From NCBI GenBank assembly GCA_019614645.1, contig JABWDB010000018.1, positions 4,302,501 through 4,366,500 on the forward strand: DNA of 64,000 bases, given 5' to 3'. A program made the translations under genes and the position numbers. This stretch comes from Stratiolaelaps scimitus. Lineage: Eukaryota; Arthropoda; Arachnida; Mesostigmata; Laelapidae. A model generated the notes under the pieces. That model saw only the letters and a program-made list of their open reading frames with translations, did no database searches and was not told the DNA's origin. Below are positions 11,380-23,632 of the stretch, piece after piece. Every line of letters starts with the position of its first letter. The stretch's first letter is position 1.

Positions 11380-13560
11380 GGTAAAGGTAAAGGTTTTATT
11401 GGTTTATTAAAGGAGCTGCAATTTTACAATGCTTAAGCTCTCTTATATGTCACGCAGCGGGGTAATATTGCATATTGCGATGTAGAGAGCCGAAAGTACG
11501 CTTGGCGATTGTTTGACTTGACTGCGATGTCATTTCTGTGCATTTTAGCTGATATGTGCGAAGATATGAATTGTACGAATCGCACCTTATACGATGAATG
11601 CTTTTCAGTATGCCAACGAATAAGACATCCATAACCCTACTCGATGGAACAGCATGGGCTAGCGACAGGATGTTCTACGAGCTTTCGCCCTGTCTGTCTT
11701 CGACGAAAGCCGGAAGGGTACGGCTTCGGAAAGTGCACAATTGACTTTGGTGGCCATCAACTGCTGAACATGGCATATGCTTTGCGGTATTGCTTCCTTG
11801 TGTGTGTGTGCTTATGTAAGGAAAAAAAAGGTTCTTACCTCGTACCTAAGTAAACGAAATTTAAATACGCTGCTTAAATACGACTTCTACTGTAGTGTAT
11901 GTATATAGAGCGGATTTACCGACAGAAATTGCATTACAGTATGTGGGCCAACGAGGCGATTTTTAATGATTCACGGATATGCCTCATTTGTTTCACCAGC
12001 TCTGCCTTTCTTTTTGCCTTTTTTTCGAAGCCTATTCCTCTGTCCTAGTGTTCCCTGGTTGGCAACATATCGTTTACCATATCTAGCACCGATCTCGGTA
12101 GGATTGGCGTTTCATACGGTCATGCCGGCGCGCCTTTATAGCTGGACGACTTAGGTCGGTGTGGGTGCAATCGTCCCCCACGCTTACCACGCGTGTAGGA
12201 AGACGGGGTCAGGAGCCATGTTTGAGCTTGTGAAGGTACTTCTGGAATACCAGCGACCCGTCAGGACTTGGGTTAGGTAATACCTGGTATCCTCGTGCTC
12301 AGGGTTCATCCATTCCTTCAGATCATTGAGGTGTCGTGTCCAGGCTCCTGAGGACTCTCTTGCCAAATTACCCCATTCGACCACCCACTCTTGTGTCGTC
12401 AGAACTCGGTTCGTCCTACAGCTTCGATCACTCTTGGACAGGGAACAATTTCGGCGATGGCGAACACCCGAATTTTTTCACCGTTTGCTATGCTTTTGCC
12501 ATTCTTGCAGCTAGCTGCCTTTGTGCCTTCAGGAGCTTTAACCTGTTACTTTTAAGTCTCCTGTCGGCCGGGCCACATATGGGGGCAGCGTACATCACGA
12601 TGGATGTTTACCTACCGATGCCAAGAGCCTCCTTTTATTGTTAATCGCCCCTCGTGCGCTGGGTCTAATCTCCGCTAGATTATTTGCTACTTCTGCTATC
12701 GTCGCAGTCACCTTTTCTATGAGGGCGTTTCCATTCGAAGATTTGTCTAGGGTGATGCCTGGGTACCAGGCAGACCCCACTGCATCTATGCTTACCCTGC
12801 TCGGTGACCGGTTGACCTCGCCGCAGCGTTTATTACCGATGCGCACCACCGTCCCGCCCTTCTCTCGGACGAAATTCAGAGCGTCCTCTTTCATCCACGC
12901 ACTTATCCGGGTAAGAAATGTTGCGCCATTCTGTTCAGCACTTCGTCACTGTTTGCGGTGATGAGCAGGGCTAGGTCATCTGCATACACTATGCATTCGA
13001 CTATGCCGCCGGTCTTGGAAACATGTTCCAGAGCAAGGGTCCCAGAATGGATCTCCGGGGAACCCTGGTGTACTGGACTCATATACCGCTAGGATAAGAG
13101 ACGGCCAGTCGCTGTAGGCACGTGGAGACCCCTTCACGCTTATGGTGTCAACGATTTCCTGTTGCGCATTGTGCCCTTAACCGCTGTTTTGTGCTGCTCC
13201 GCCTTTCTGCTATTTCGAGCACATTTTCTAGAGCCATTCCGTATTTGGATCCTGTCGAACTCTAATACAATATCGGATCGGTCCTTTCCCTCTGGTTCAG
13301 CTATCGGTCTCTGGTTTATCGGGATTTCTACCGCCGTCCCCAGTGTGTTGAATCAGTGGGAGGCTACCCTAGCCTCCTAAATAGAGCCAGAATCACCATT
13401 TTTTTACTCAGGTGGGTACCTGTTTCTTCTACAGTATCATCTAGGTCATGCCTTTAAATGCCTCGGGTTTCTCCTGAAGCAGTATCTTTACTGCCTCTGC
13501 TGGGATTCCATCAGGCCCTTCTTGTGGATCAAATTCAAGATCTTATCTCACATGTGAACG
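11380..13560 (-). mobile_element. Decayed non-LTR retrotransposon (LINE) with reverse transcriptase remnants and 3' tail
   Basis: Read on the minus strand, fragments appear in the order of a LINE reverse transcriptase. GPDGIPAEAVKILLQEKPEA lies near 13530-13450. GVPRRSILGPLLWNMF lies near 13075-13025 (the usual GVPQGSxLGP motif). The catalytic box VYADDLALLI is near 12995-12965. A thumb-like GITLDKSSNGNALIEKV with KRRLLASV follows in 12894-12595. The C-terminal YYLTQVLTG segment is near 12290-12260. Internal stops and frameshifts separate these blocks, so it is inactive. The 3' end is marked at 11380-11465 by an AATAAA-type sequence next to a (TTTACC)n tail. The motif style suggests an R1/Jockey/I-like element; the clade is inferred. 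Confidence 0.75.
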
Positions 13561-14534
13561 TGTACTTCAGCATGACGACGTGGATTTAGTTACATTGGAG
13601 TCCCCTGATAATTCCTCTAACTACTATCTGGCCACTTGATGTCCTCGATACAGCCCAAAACGCTACGTTCGAATATTCGTGCTAAACAGAAACTCGAGTA
13701 CCAAAACGAACATTGCTCATCCAAAAATCATTAATGTACCATAACATGCTGAAAAGTCTTCAATCACTTTGTCACCGAAAAATCAACAAGGCTAAGCGTC
13801 GCAATCGCCCTCCACCTCACCAGTGCCACTGGGCTAATGATTCGAATTGTTTCTGACAAAAAGCTTTTATTATTTCTCCACACGAACATACCCTTTGTTT
13901 GTCTTCGGCTGCACATATACGATGTCTTTAATTCAATTAACATGTCCTCAACCGAGAGAGACGGCTGGTTTATTCTAGATGTCGTAACTTAAAACGAGCA
14001 GTGTACATAAGTGAAGTCCTCATTCAATAGGTCATTTAGTTCCTCGTCGTGTTTCTCTCACTGAAAACTCCGCCTGTTACCACTTAAAGAAGAGTCTCTA
14101 TTTGTTGGTCATTACGCCTCCTTGAGCCTTCATATATTGTTAAGCTAATTTCCCTCTACCGCACTCTGCATCTCTCCTTGTCTGCTGGCCTGCCGAATTC
14201 ACCACTGCGTGTGGCAGTGGTTATTTGCGGTGGGCCACGGGATGTTGTCAGTGTCGGACGCGGACGCACTGTCGATTTGAACGGCAATGGACGACGAAAC
14301 ATTCAATCAGCGTATGTTTGTTGTGTTTAGAAATACACCTAATTATTAGTTGCATTATTCGTTGCAGTTGTTTCTTCCTGTTGTGTATAGGTTCTGCTAT
14401 TCTCTGTTTTGACTTGAGTTACAGCTGCTGGGATCAAATGAATGCTAATACGCTATTGAATCCGACCTATTGAAGGTTATGAGCAGTAGCTTTCGGTCGG
14501 CAGAGCACTTGGCAGACCATCAAAGTTCTTCTCC

Positions 14535-16358
14535 CTAGATCTTGTTGAAGGCGGCGATGTCTACGGATTGCACGAAGTCTTCGAATTCGGTCAACTTCTC
14601 CGTCAGCTCGTCGATCGAGACTTTGTCGTCCTCGACGACGCAGACGATCTGCAGCTTGTTGATGCCGTATCCGACCGCCACGAGCTTCGACGTCCCCCAC
14701 ATGAGTCCGTCCATCTGAACTGATCGAACTGAGGCTTCGAGCGCCTTCATGTCGGTCTCGTCGTCCCAGGGCTTAACGTCTAGGACGATTGAGGATTTAG
14801 CGATGATTGCGGGCTTCTTGGCTTTCTTCTCGGCGTACGCCTTCAATCTGCAACGACAGCATTTGGTTACAGTGAGAAAAATATTCTATTGTATCTTGTG
14901 ATCAGGAAACTGTGACTAGTGGGGCTCTCAATGTAAATGTCGATGATTCAATGTATTTTTCATTTCACGTCCTCTTCAGCTAGTTCAAAATAAGGCGTGA
15001 CGATCCATCGGCCTTGTGGTGCACCGAATCCTCGTAATCGACTGACTGAAACAGCAGGGGTAAAGGTATACTGTCCCTATCGCCACCTTGAAGTCGACGC
15101 CCTTCGAATGCTAAGCGAGTCAGACAAATCGTGCACACGTACTACAGGCCCACGGACTACTGACCTTTCCTGACGGACCGCATCGGCTTCTTCATCATCG
15201 TCGGATCCGAAGAGGTCGATATCATCGTCGTCGTCCTTGGCAGGTGCCTTCGGCGTCTCCTTGGCGCACACGGTTGCCGGCTTTGCGCCACCTTTCTGTG
15301 AGGCTCCACACGAGCACACCTCCTCGAGAGTAGACATTCTTAGTTCAACTTTCTTCAACGCGTCGACAAGGTAGTCCACGGCTGAAGGATAACAAATACA
15401 TACGAACGACAATGCCATACTGTTTTAGATTCGTTGAAATTCGGCTAATCATCGTCGGTAAAACTAGAAGGACGATCGGTGTGTCAATCCCGTACCGAGA
15501 ATAGCACGCATGCGTAGAAGCCCGATCTTCACGAGGTCGTACGATGGCCCCAAAAACATCGGGTTTATATTGTCGTATTCGCCACCACAAACTTGTTATA
15601 GCAATATGTCTGGCGATCGCAAACAATCTGATTCAACCGCCTCTCAATACAGCGAGGCAAGATCAAGGAGTTGAATAAACGTAGACCGCTGACGGAGACA
15701 AATTCCTAACCAAGTCGGACAACAAAGAGAGAAACTCACTCTTCTTAAGCTCCTCGACTTGCTGTGTCGTGGCCATGTCGCCGCCCTGAAAATTGGTCAA
15801 AATTATTAACAAATTGCATTGGTGTCGAAAGCGATGTCATAGCACGATTGCAACTGCCACAACAAATGAAATATCAGAATAGATTAACTAAACAATAAGT
15901 AAACGGTGAAGACGTTTCGTCAAAGAATACATCACAACATTAATCATAACGCTGTAGCGTCATATTTGCATTACTATGTATTTTGCAAAAAAAACGCAAA
16001 TAAACCATAAAATCAATGCAATTTCATTCATGCAATTTCAAACACAGGTGTTGGCGTGCTCCTAGCTATCTTCGATGAAAGCACAGCTATTTAGCGCATG
16101 CAACCGTTAATTTAGCAGCGAACTGCACACTACAGCTTCAGCACACACGCATACACGAAAACACGGACGTGTTTCACATAGAAACAAACCAAATAGTGCA
16201 GCAACGATTATAAACTATATAAAGAGAATTGGCTGACTAAGAAACCGAACCGGACAGCGACAGACGAATAGCTTCGATATAACCAAACGAAACGGAGTGG
16301 AGTGGAAAAGAACTCGAACCTAAGAGCCTGAAAACACTGCCTTTAGTCAGAAGCAAAC

Positions 16359-16409
<51 letters not shown>

Positions 16410-19400
16410 TATATGTTTGCTGCTTACTAAAGACAGTGAACATATGTAAACTCAAAATGAAACGCAAACGACCTGCGAAGGCCAAAACCCATCAACAAGG
16501 TAATTCGTCTTAAGCTCGACAAGCGAAGGTAGCCAACGTAATGATCCAACTTGCAGGCCAGCTGGAACATGTGACGACCCTGACGTTCCAGTGCAGAAAC
16601 TGAGGAGAGAACTCAAAACAACCGATGGCATCATAAGCGCGTAGCATGCGTGCTCTCAGCGCACGGTCTCAGCGACGCCCGGAACGTCCGGTCCAATGAG
16701 GACAGACACCATCCAGTACTCGCTGCTCGTAGCGTGTGCTACCGGCTAACCGCAGCGATTAGCTACTACCAGCGTCGTCCCTGCTCTTCCTACCGCTTGG
16801 GTCTGCGGCGGCAAGCTGACGTTTGAGGCCACCGACGAAATCCTTCCCGGCGAAACTGACTGACAACACGAACTCGGACGCGCCGATTTCGACCGCTTGC
16901 GTCGGCTGCGATTGCGGTTTCGGCGCTTCTTTTTAGCGTTCGTCGGCAACGGCTGCGGGGTCGCGACGGCTGGACATGAATTGGCATGGCGGACCACCGA
17001 GCCCGCCCGAGGTGGGCGAGTACAGCCAGCGCAGGGTTGCGTAGATGCCTTCAATTTGTTCGAGTTGTTGCTGCTGCTACTAGCGTTGTTGTTGTTGTTG
17101 TTGCCATTGTTGTTGTTGTTGTTGCTGCCGATGTTGTTTTTGGGAACATGAGCTGACGATGCCTGAACAGCATGAGTGATAGCCGAGTGGACACTACAGG
17201 TTGATGAGTGTTGTGTAACAGTAGTAGTAGTACAAGAAGAACTAGTAGTAGTAGTAGTAGTTGTGGAAGGAGCGGGAAGATTGGTGGTAGAGGAGCTGGC
17301 AGATTCGTTACTCACTGCGAGCGATTCTCTTATCTGCTGTCGGGCGCCGGCGATCTGAGCGGATAGAGGTGTCGAACCCTTAGGGATTGTTGATGCTGGT
17401 CCTGCTGCTGACACTGCTGCTGCTGCTGCTGTTGTTGCTGTTGTTGTTGTTGTTGCGGTCTTGCTTTTTGCGCTCGGTGCAGCCGGGGGGGCAGCAGCAG
17501 CAGCAGCGGCGGCGGCGTCGTCGGCTGACGTCGTAGCGGACGACGTCGTATCTGGCACCGGGGTGTCCTGCCGAATACACAACAGTACAGAAGAACACCA
17601 AAGCAAAGCTCACTCGCACCGTTTCCCCTCACCAATGGCATTCAATCGACTCGACACAAGACACCAACAACAACAACAACAACAACAACAACAAAGACAA
17701 CAACAACCACAACAACATCATCACCATAACACAACAACAACACCATGACAATTCACACACGAACTTGGACAGAAATCATCACCACCAGAAGCAACAAACA
17801 GTAGTCAAAGCAATAAAAAAAAAGTGTTTAAACAATCTACACGACTCGAGTGAAAGACTCGGAGGAGCGTGTATCGATCCTTCAATATGCACTCACTCAT
17901 GGACTTGTCCGTTTGACCTCCGAAGCCGCACTGTTATAGTAACTATGTAAGCATCTGGGTCACACAGACAACTATAGAGAGATGCACGGAGAGGGCACAG
18001 CGTCGAAATTTGCAATGGACTTAATTCCATGGTATTTGTTGCAGGGTCTCCAGACCACAGTAAGTCGGATTCGAGATGCGAAGGTTTGACACAACAGTAA
18101 CTTCATTGTAAAACTGCTACGGGTACCTCAACATCGACATGGTCTCTCAACATTACTGCACACTTTATATATGTTGCTAAGATTACGAAACTGCATGATG
18201 GAAGAATGGGCCAGACGGGGATGATATGATCCATTGCCGCTGCAAATGCGCGTTAATTAAATGTGCGTGTACAACGATCAACATTTATGAGCTAATTGCT
18301 GAAGACGAGAGAGCACCGGAGGCGTCCCAGCTAACGATAGGGGACATCGATCCCGTCCGCTACCTTGATGAGGTTCTGTGTATAGAATAAGTGTACACCA
18401 TAGCTACTAACGTTTATGTGCCCATACATGATGACAATTGGGTTCGATAGTGATCTCCAATACATACACGATTCATTAAGCTGTTTGCGTCAGACCCCAT
18501 CGCACATAAGTCGATCAGCTCATATGTACACGATTATAAAAGCGCGTTGGCGCTGACGTGATGCGTCAAATGTGGCATTAATTATTGTCATGGCTTTTTT
18601 AATTTCTATCATCTTTGATTCGAACGCGGCAATTCACGGAACGCTCGTCGGAGCTCGCCCCACGGCGCGCTGCAAATTGCCCCCTGCATAAGTGCCTTCA
18701 GAGAAAATGTGGCATGTACCAGGTAACTGCCGATTAGTTAATCGTACACCAATGCTACTAAGCATATGGTGAAAGTTGATTACAGAGCTACCTACAGCCA
18801 TTCACAGGCATACACCCACGCATAAAAACACCATACGTATGCTGAAAAATGTTAGCGCCTGGCACCCCTGACTGTTCACTACGGAAGAGCCGGAGTTTGC
18901 ATCACTCACAAGTTGTAGTTGTTCGAATCTATAATTCTGGAACACCCGTTCAGGTCTGCCGGCAGAACCGTAATGGCTGCCTCCACGTCCGCTGCTAGAC
19001 TACCACGTGGTCGCCGGTGGCGGGACACAAGCGACTGACTCTCCACCTCCAGCAGCAGCAGCAGCACCAGCAGCCGCTGGAGCAACCGCATAGCAGAAGA
19101 GGCGATACTCACTGGCTGTCTCGCTTGCTAACATGGGTCGCTACGGCAGTCAGGCCGGCCGACAACCAATCGATAACCCCCCCCCCCCTCCCCCCGGGGC
19201 TGACGAAGTCAGTACAGTGCTCATACCGGCAGAGAGCACCAGAGCTTCCACCAGAGACACAGAGTCGAAAGCGGCAGCAGCAGCACCAGCAGCAACACCA
19301 GCTGAAGCGATTTGGGCAACAGCACCGGCGACTCGCCCTGATCTCGTTGTCATGGCAGAGCGACGAATTGGCTGAGCCCCCTCGGAGCAGCTAAATTCAA

Positions 19401-19905
19401 CCTCGGGGAGCAGCGTGCGTGGGACTATAGGGACAGCCGATATCGGCGAGATGATGACTCAACCGTTTCCCTTTTCCGAGACACCCAGACAAAGAGACCT
19501 CTATCCGAGCGAGCGAGCGAGCGAGAGAGACCCCCACACACACACACGCACCCACTGGTAGAGACGAAGAGTCCCACCCCCCGTTTGAAGATAGCGATGA
19601 AGCCACTGGTAGACTCCACCGCAGGCTAGAAATCACACAGACGCTTTTCTACCGAGGGCAATTCATTGGGACACGTACATACGATTTAGTTACGGCTGCA
19701 TCTTGTTACCGACAGCGGCTCGCTGGCTAGCTGGCTGGCCGCAGAAGCAGGTGATGGATACTCCACATGCAACGTCACTCACCTCAATATCAATTCCATA
19801 GTTCTTCTTCTGCAGCCAGAGGTAGTAGCGTGTTTCGGCCTCGACGTACTTCGACCGGTCGAACCAGATGGTGCTGCAGTCGTCGATCATGGGATTGCCG
19901 CTCAT
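14535..19905 (-). CDS. eEF1delta: Elongation factor 1-delta (eEF1B delta, guanine nucleotide exchange subunit), 5 coding exons
   Basis: The product exchanges GDP for GTP on eEF1A as part of the cytosolic eEF1B complex. Coding exons on the minus strand are 19905-19783, 17567-17316, 15785-15740, 15381-15165 and 14847-14535, all with GT/AG borders and matching phases, giving 316 residues. Exon 1 encodes the family's N-terminal helix ([19 protein letters not shown]). Exon 2 is rich in Ala/Thr and ends with [13 protein letters not shown], which matches the conserved segment before the zipper. Exons 3 and 4 form the leucine zipper (about 129-162), followed by the acidic [16 protein letters not shown]. 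Exon 5 is the catalytic domain, with [20 protein letters not shown] and the C-terminus [12 protein letters not shown]. Human eEF1D is slightly shorter (about 280 residues); the excess is the low-complexity part of exon 2. The zipper separates it from eEF1B beta. The gene is divergent from the HAP40 homologue. I read the family from remembered homologues; the splice sites are seen directly. Confidence 0.95.
16335..16438. repeat. Long imperfect hairpin around (TA)n in eEF1 delta intron 2
   Basis: Arms of about 28 nt (16336-16363 and 16410-16437) are reverse complements with about four mismatches. They share GCAAACATATA / TATATGTTTGC and the outer ACTAAAG / CTTTAGT blocks. The loop is almost pure TA. 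It could be a miniature foldback element, a cruciform-prone microsatellite, or a pre-miRNA-like fold; the AT-only loop argues against a miRNA. Confidence 0.6.
16746..17315 (-). other. Open reading-through of eEF1 delta exon 2 (possible alternative C-terminus)
   Basis: If the exon 2 donor (GTGAGT starting at 17315) is not used, the same frame stays open for 189 codons before a stop at 16746. The extension is Ser/Thr-rich, then Asn-rich (coded by the GTT/TTG run near 17060-17130), and ends in a strongly basic patch ([16 protein letters not shown]) that looks like a nuclear localisation signal. It would replace the zipper and exchange domain. Vertebrate eEF1D makes a nuclear long form through an extra 5' exon, so isoform diversity in this family has precedent, but the arrangement here is different. 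The open frame may simply reflect triplet repeats in an intron. No transcript evidence is available to me. Confidence 0.3.
17664..17750. repeat. (CAA)n repeat in eEF1 delta intron 1
   Basis: Runs of CAA/ACA, read as TTG/GTT on the coding strand, start about 95 nt upstream of the exon 2 acceptor. Further GTT, CTG and TAG runs lie inside exon 2 and its possible extension (17046-17460), so triplet repeats cross the coding boundary. Confidence 0.8.
18910..19076 (-). other. Possible alternative exon in eEF1 delta intron 1
   Basis: On the minus strand a segment between an acceptor-like sequence (TTGCTCCAG, before 19076) and a strong donor (GTGAGTGATG, after 18910) is open in one frame. It starts [16 protein letters not shown] because of a CTG run. 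It is 167 nt, not a multiple of three, so inserting it between exons 1 and 2 would shift the frame. It could be an untranslated or alternative first exon, or chance. The flanking part of intron 1 (about 18.9-19.6 kb) is GC-rich and carries CAG and C-run repeats. Confidence 0.15.
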
Positions 19906-21341
19906 GGTGAAAATCGATTCGTATCGACGATATTTCGCTCAGAAGCACGGCCACAGTATGGATGGATAAATGAGACAGGCAGATAAAAGTGTGAAAGTTG
20001 ACTAAGAATGTCCTCGAAAATCGGGTCCGTGTGGAGAGACGACCGACGGTGGTTTGGGTGTATGCAGCTAGCATGCATCCCCTAGCTGCTGGCCTTAGCT
20101 GAACAGCAGCAGCAGCGACGACAGCGCAGCAGCGGGGAGAGACGGTCAGCAGCGGGCGAAAGGAACAAGCCGACTATTTGCAGAAGGAGACACCAGATGG
20201 CGTGCGTGCGCGCGCGCCCAGAGTGCCCGAAGCAGTGGTCGGTGTTGTGGTGTCGGCAAAAATTGATGTTGACAAATATGGGCTTGTGGCAACGCGTTTT
20301 TTTTTATTGACAAATATATCCATCTATTTCGAATAGATTTATCAGGGCGGGGCGGCCTCAAGTCGGGCATAGCCCGCCCGAAGGAATCTGGCCGCGTCCG
20401 AAATCGGATTCGAGTGGGATATTTGGCAAAATTCAACATGGCCGCCCCCATAGTGCTCTGACGTTATTCGTGTTCGAGCGCTCTCCAAACTCAACTTTGG
20501 GGAAAATATTGTCCGGGGATTATTTAGTGGCACCCTCTGCAGCAGCGGCAGCAGCAACAACAACGACAACAACAATATCGTTACCATCATTATCATCTAA
20601 TCATTTATGTGTCATATCTGAGCGATATTATCATGTGCATACTTTACGGTATCTATATTAGATTACGCAGCGACGGAACTAAATGATGTTGGATCTCCCA
20701 TCTTAAATCTGCTTCGGATCCCTGCCTGGACGTTACGGCGATGGCAACTGGTGGATTATAGACCACCATAGATGACCTGTGTACGTTCCGGATTCTCGCA
20801 CCTGTTCATCCACCGTTGTACGTCGCGGTACGTCACAATAATACGCAGCTGTCGACTTGCTTACTGGTGTGTTCGATACATGTGTCTAGCCAACAATAGC
20901 AATCATCCGTGCGAAACAGAAAGATGGAAACGTGTGAGCTGTGATGTATTTAATCTCATTGGCCGAACGCAGAGTGCAATGGTTAAGCTATCGTGAACAG
21001 AATAGCGCGTGAGACGCTGAGGTATTGATCTTGAGCGCTGGTCTTGGACAGGCGGTTTTCAGGGAGTGTTTCCCATTCTGATGTGATTCACCTCGTTCAT
21101 GTTAGAAATTAGATGTTGTCATTTACTCGTGTTTTTTTTTTTTATAATTGATGGTAGTAACTTTTGCAGAGGGTTCGAACATCTGCTAGCTTCCATAATA
21201 TTTGGATATAATGACACCTACGTACTAAGTATGAGTGACTAATTAAATAGATAAGGAATATATACATATCTAATATATCGACCCTCACGTTCGATCTTTG
21301 CGTGTACTTTAATTACAAACAAACCAAAGAATGTTCTGTTT

Positions 21342-21372
<31 letters not shown>

Positions 21373-21550
21373 CAGGTATTTGTCGGCACTTTTCAGCCTT
21401 AAATTCCATACGTATGAAATGTATTCTATGATGTTATCGACTGAACAGTGTATTATTATGTTTTGGGTTGCTTCGGACGTTTATATTTAGTATCCACCTT
21501 CAAACCCATTGTATTTAAGGTGTGGAAAATTAATTTCTCTCTCACTACAG
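19906..21550. promoter_or_regulatory. Divergent promoter region between eEF1 delta and HAP40 homologue
   Basis: The two start codons point away from each other, 1.6 kb apart. The interval has GC-box-like motifs (GGGCGGGGCGG near 20344 and GCCCGCCC near 20374), an ATGGCCGCC element near 20438 and a GCAGCAGC run near 20105. The HAP40 ATG lies directly after a good acceptor (CTCTCTCACTACAG), so its first exon is probably untranslated and lies inside this interval. Transcription start sites cannot be fixed from sequence alone. Confidence 0.4.
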
Positions 21551-23597
21551 ATGGAGAGTCGGCGCTCCTCGACAGCTACTATGGCTCCTGCAGGGGACGA
21601 GTTCCTCCGCAGTATGGCCCAAATACGGGACAAATTGCGGAAAAGGTTTCTCCGAAAGCCTCTCTACCTCGAGGCGGCGCACAGTTACGAGGTATTGCGC
21701 GTGAATATGACACATTTTCATAAATGCGGTTTATTTTATTTTCCACTCAAATTATCTACCTCTAGTACCTAGTGTCGTTCATGTATATGCCACCCATATT
21801 CGCGGTTATGTTATTATTATTACTATTATCATTATTACTCGTATTATATAATTTTCATTATCACGAAGTTGTTTATTAATTTTCCATTCATATTCATTGT
21901 ACTAGCTCGTACTGTGTCCTCGTTCGAAAATCCCAGCCTAATGATTCTTTCACATTAGATCGTCCGGTCTTCACATGCCAGCTCTGCGTTCCGCAAGTAC
22001 TCCTAATTGGTACAGCCTTTGTTTGTTCTACAATTATATATAAGTCTGTGCTCCTTAGCAAGCTGAATGTCATTTTAATCGCTAGTGTGCAATCGCTGCA
22101 GGTTCTAGCTGCCAGAGAGCTACAGTTGGAGTTCCCTGAGGGTGCTGCAATGGCCTGGAACGCGGCGGCAAACGTATACGCCGATATTCGACGGTTGGGG
22201 TCTGCGGCAGAGAACTACACCAAAGCGGCCAGGTACGTAAGCGTTGTCGCGGGATTCCCTCACGTCATCAAAGAAATTGTATTGTGCATTATCGCTGCCC
22301 GGAGTGCAGACAGCAAGCCTCTAAAATGGAAACAGCTAATCTGGAACAATAGCTAGGATAGCTCGCTTGCCGTCCGAAGACAAGGAACTATTTTTAGAAG
22401 TGATCTGTCTCTTACCTTCCAGGGATGTCACATTATTTGGATATAATAAGTGATCATAGGTTAATTTAAATTGGAAATACCAAAACAAATATGCGAGGAT
22501 CTTCTTGTTTATTTCTTGTGTTTCAAAGTTCCAATGGCTCAGTTCTAGTTGATATTTAGCTATAACCACAAATGAGCAATATTAATAATGATAATAATAA
22601 TATAATTGGACCAACCAACAGCAAGGGTGCTCCGTTTACTATGTGCTAACAACAAACAGAAAATGAAACTATTTCATATCTTACTCCTAATCGCATTACC
22701 AATAGACAATCTACGGTAAGCGAAGCGATCAACGGGTGTGGCCATTTTCAAATGATATTGACTTTTTGGCGATCTTGCAGAACATACCTAAAGGAAGAAC
22801 TGGAACTGAAGAAGTTGTGCATGCCTTCAATCGAGGATCATCTAATCAACGGGCTAGAATGTTACCACAGAGCTATCGCCACCTACGAGAAGATCGCCGA
22901 GGTTAATAAGGGTTAGTGTGAATCCTCGTAATCACCAATGCATTTTGTGTGTCCGAGAAAAGATGCTGAACCTGCTCAACAAATTCGCGACCTGAACCAC
23001 CCCTTGACACGAATGAAATGCGAGAAAATCTTGCGTTGGTTTTAGCCAATCCGATGCTCTCTATACACCTAACGAAGTAGATTTTGGAACCCGTCAGTCG
23101 AATGATCACATCTGTTTTTGCACAGATGTCCTCATTGTGATCTCGTCGCTGGGAAAATTAGCTGTACGTTGAACGTAATGTTTGCATATGTCGCCTTTTT
23201 TTTCTCTTATCAGGATCGGCAGGTATGGCCGGCTCATTGTGCTACGAAGCAGGCACGAAGCTTCAACGGCTCGAACGATTCGGTGAATCGCTGTGGTTTC
23301 TTGAAAAGGCCTGCCAGAAGTGGCCCGAATCGACTGTCCTAAAAGTCGAGTGTCTCCTACAACTCGCTAAGTCACAGGTAGCCGGTTATTGAATTGTCGG
23401 TCAAATTCGAGAGAAAACCATTTTAACAACACTGTAAATGAATTAGCAAGAACAGATCTGCGGGCAGGGAACAACAGCGTCTGTCCTTTATAATGACGTA
23501 ATAATTAATGGCTGGCGTATTTTTTGTACGACCTTGCGGCTTCTTTTCAAGATATATTCTATTGCTTGATATCGGAGAAAGTAAAATCGCTATTTAT

Positions 23598-23632
<35 letters not shown>

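Noticed and set aside
17461..17748. Plus-strand Ala-rich then Gln-rich ORF
   Set aside because: It overlaps the confirmed minus-strand exon 2 of eEF1 delta and arises from triplet repeats.
23118..23342. 74-codon plus ORF over HAP40 exon 4
   Set aside because: It is in a different frame from the spliced HAP40 reading frame and has no support of its own.
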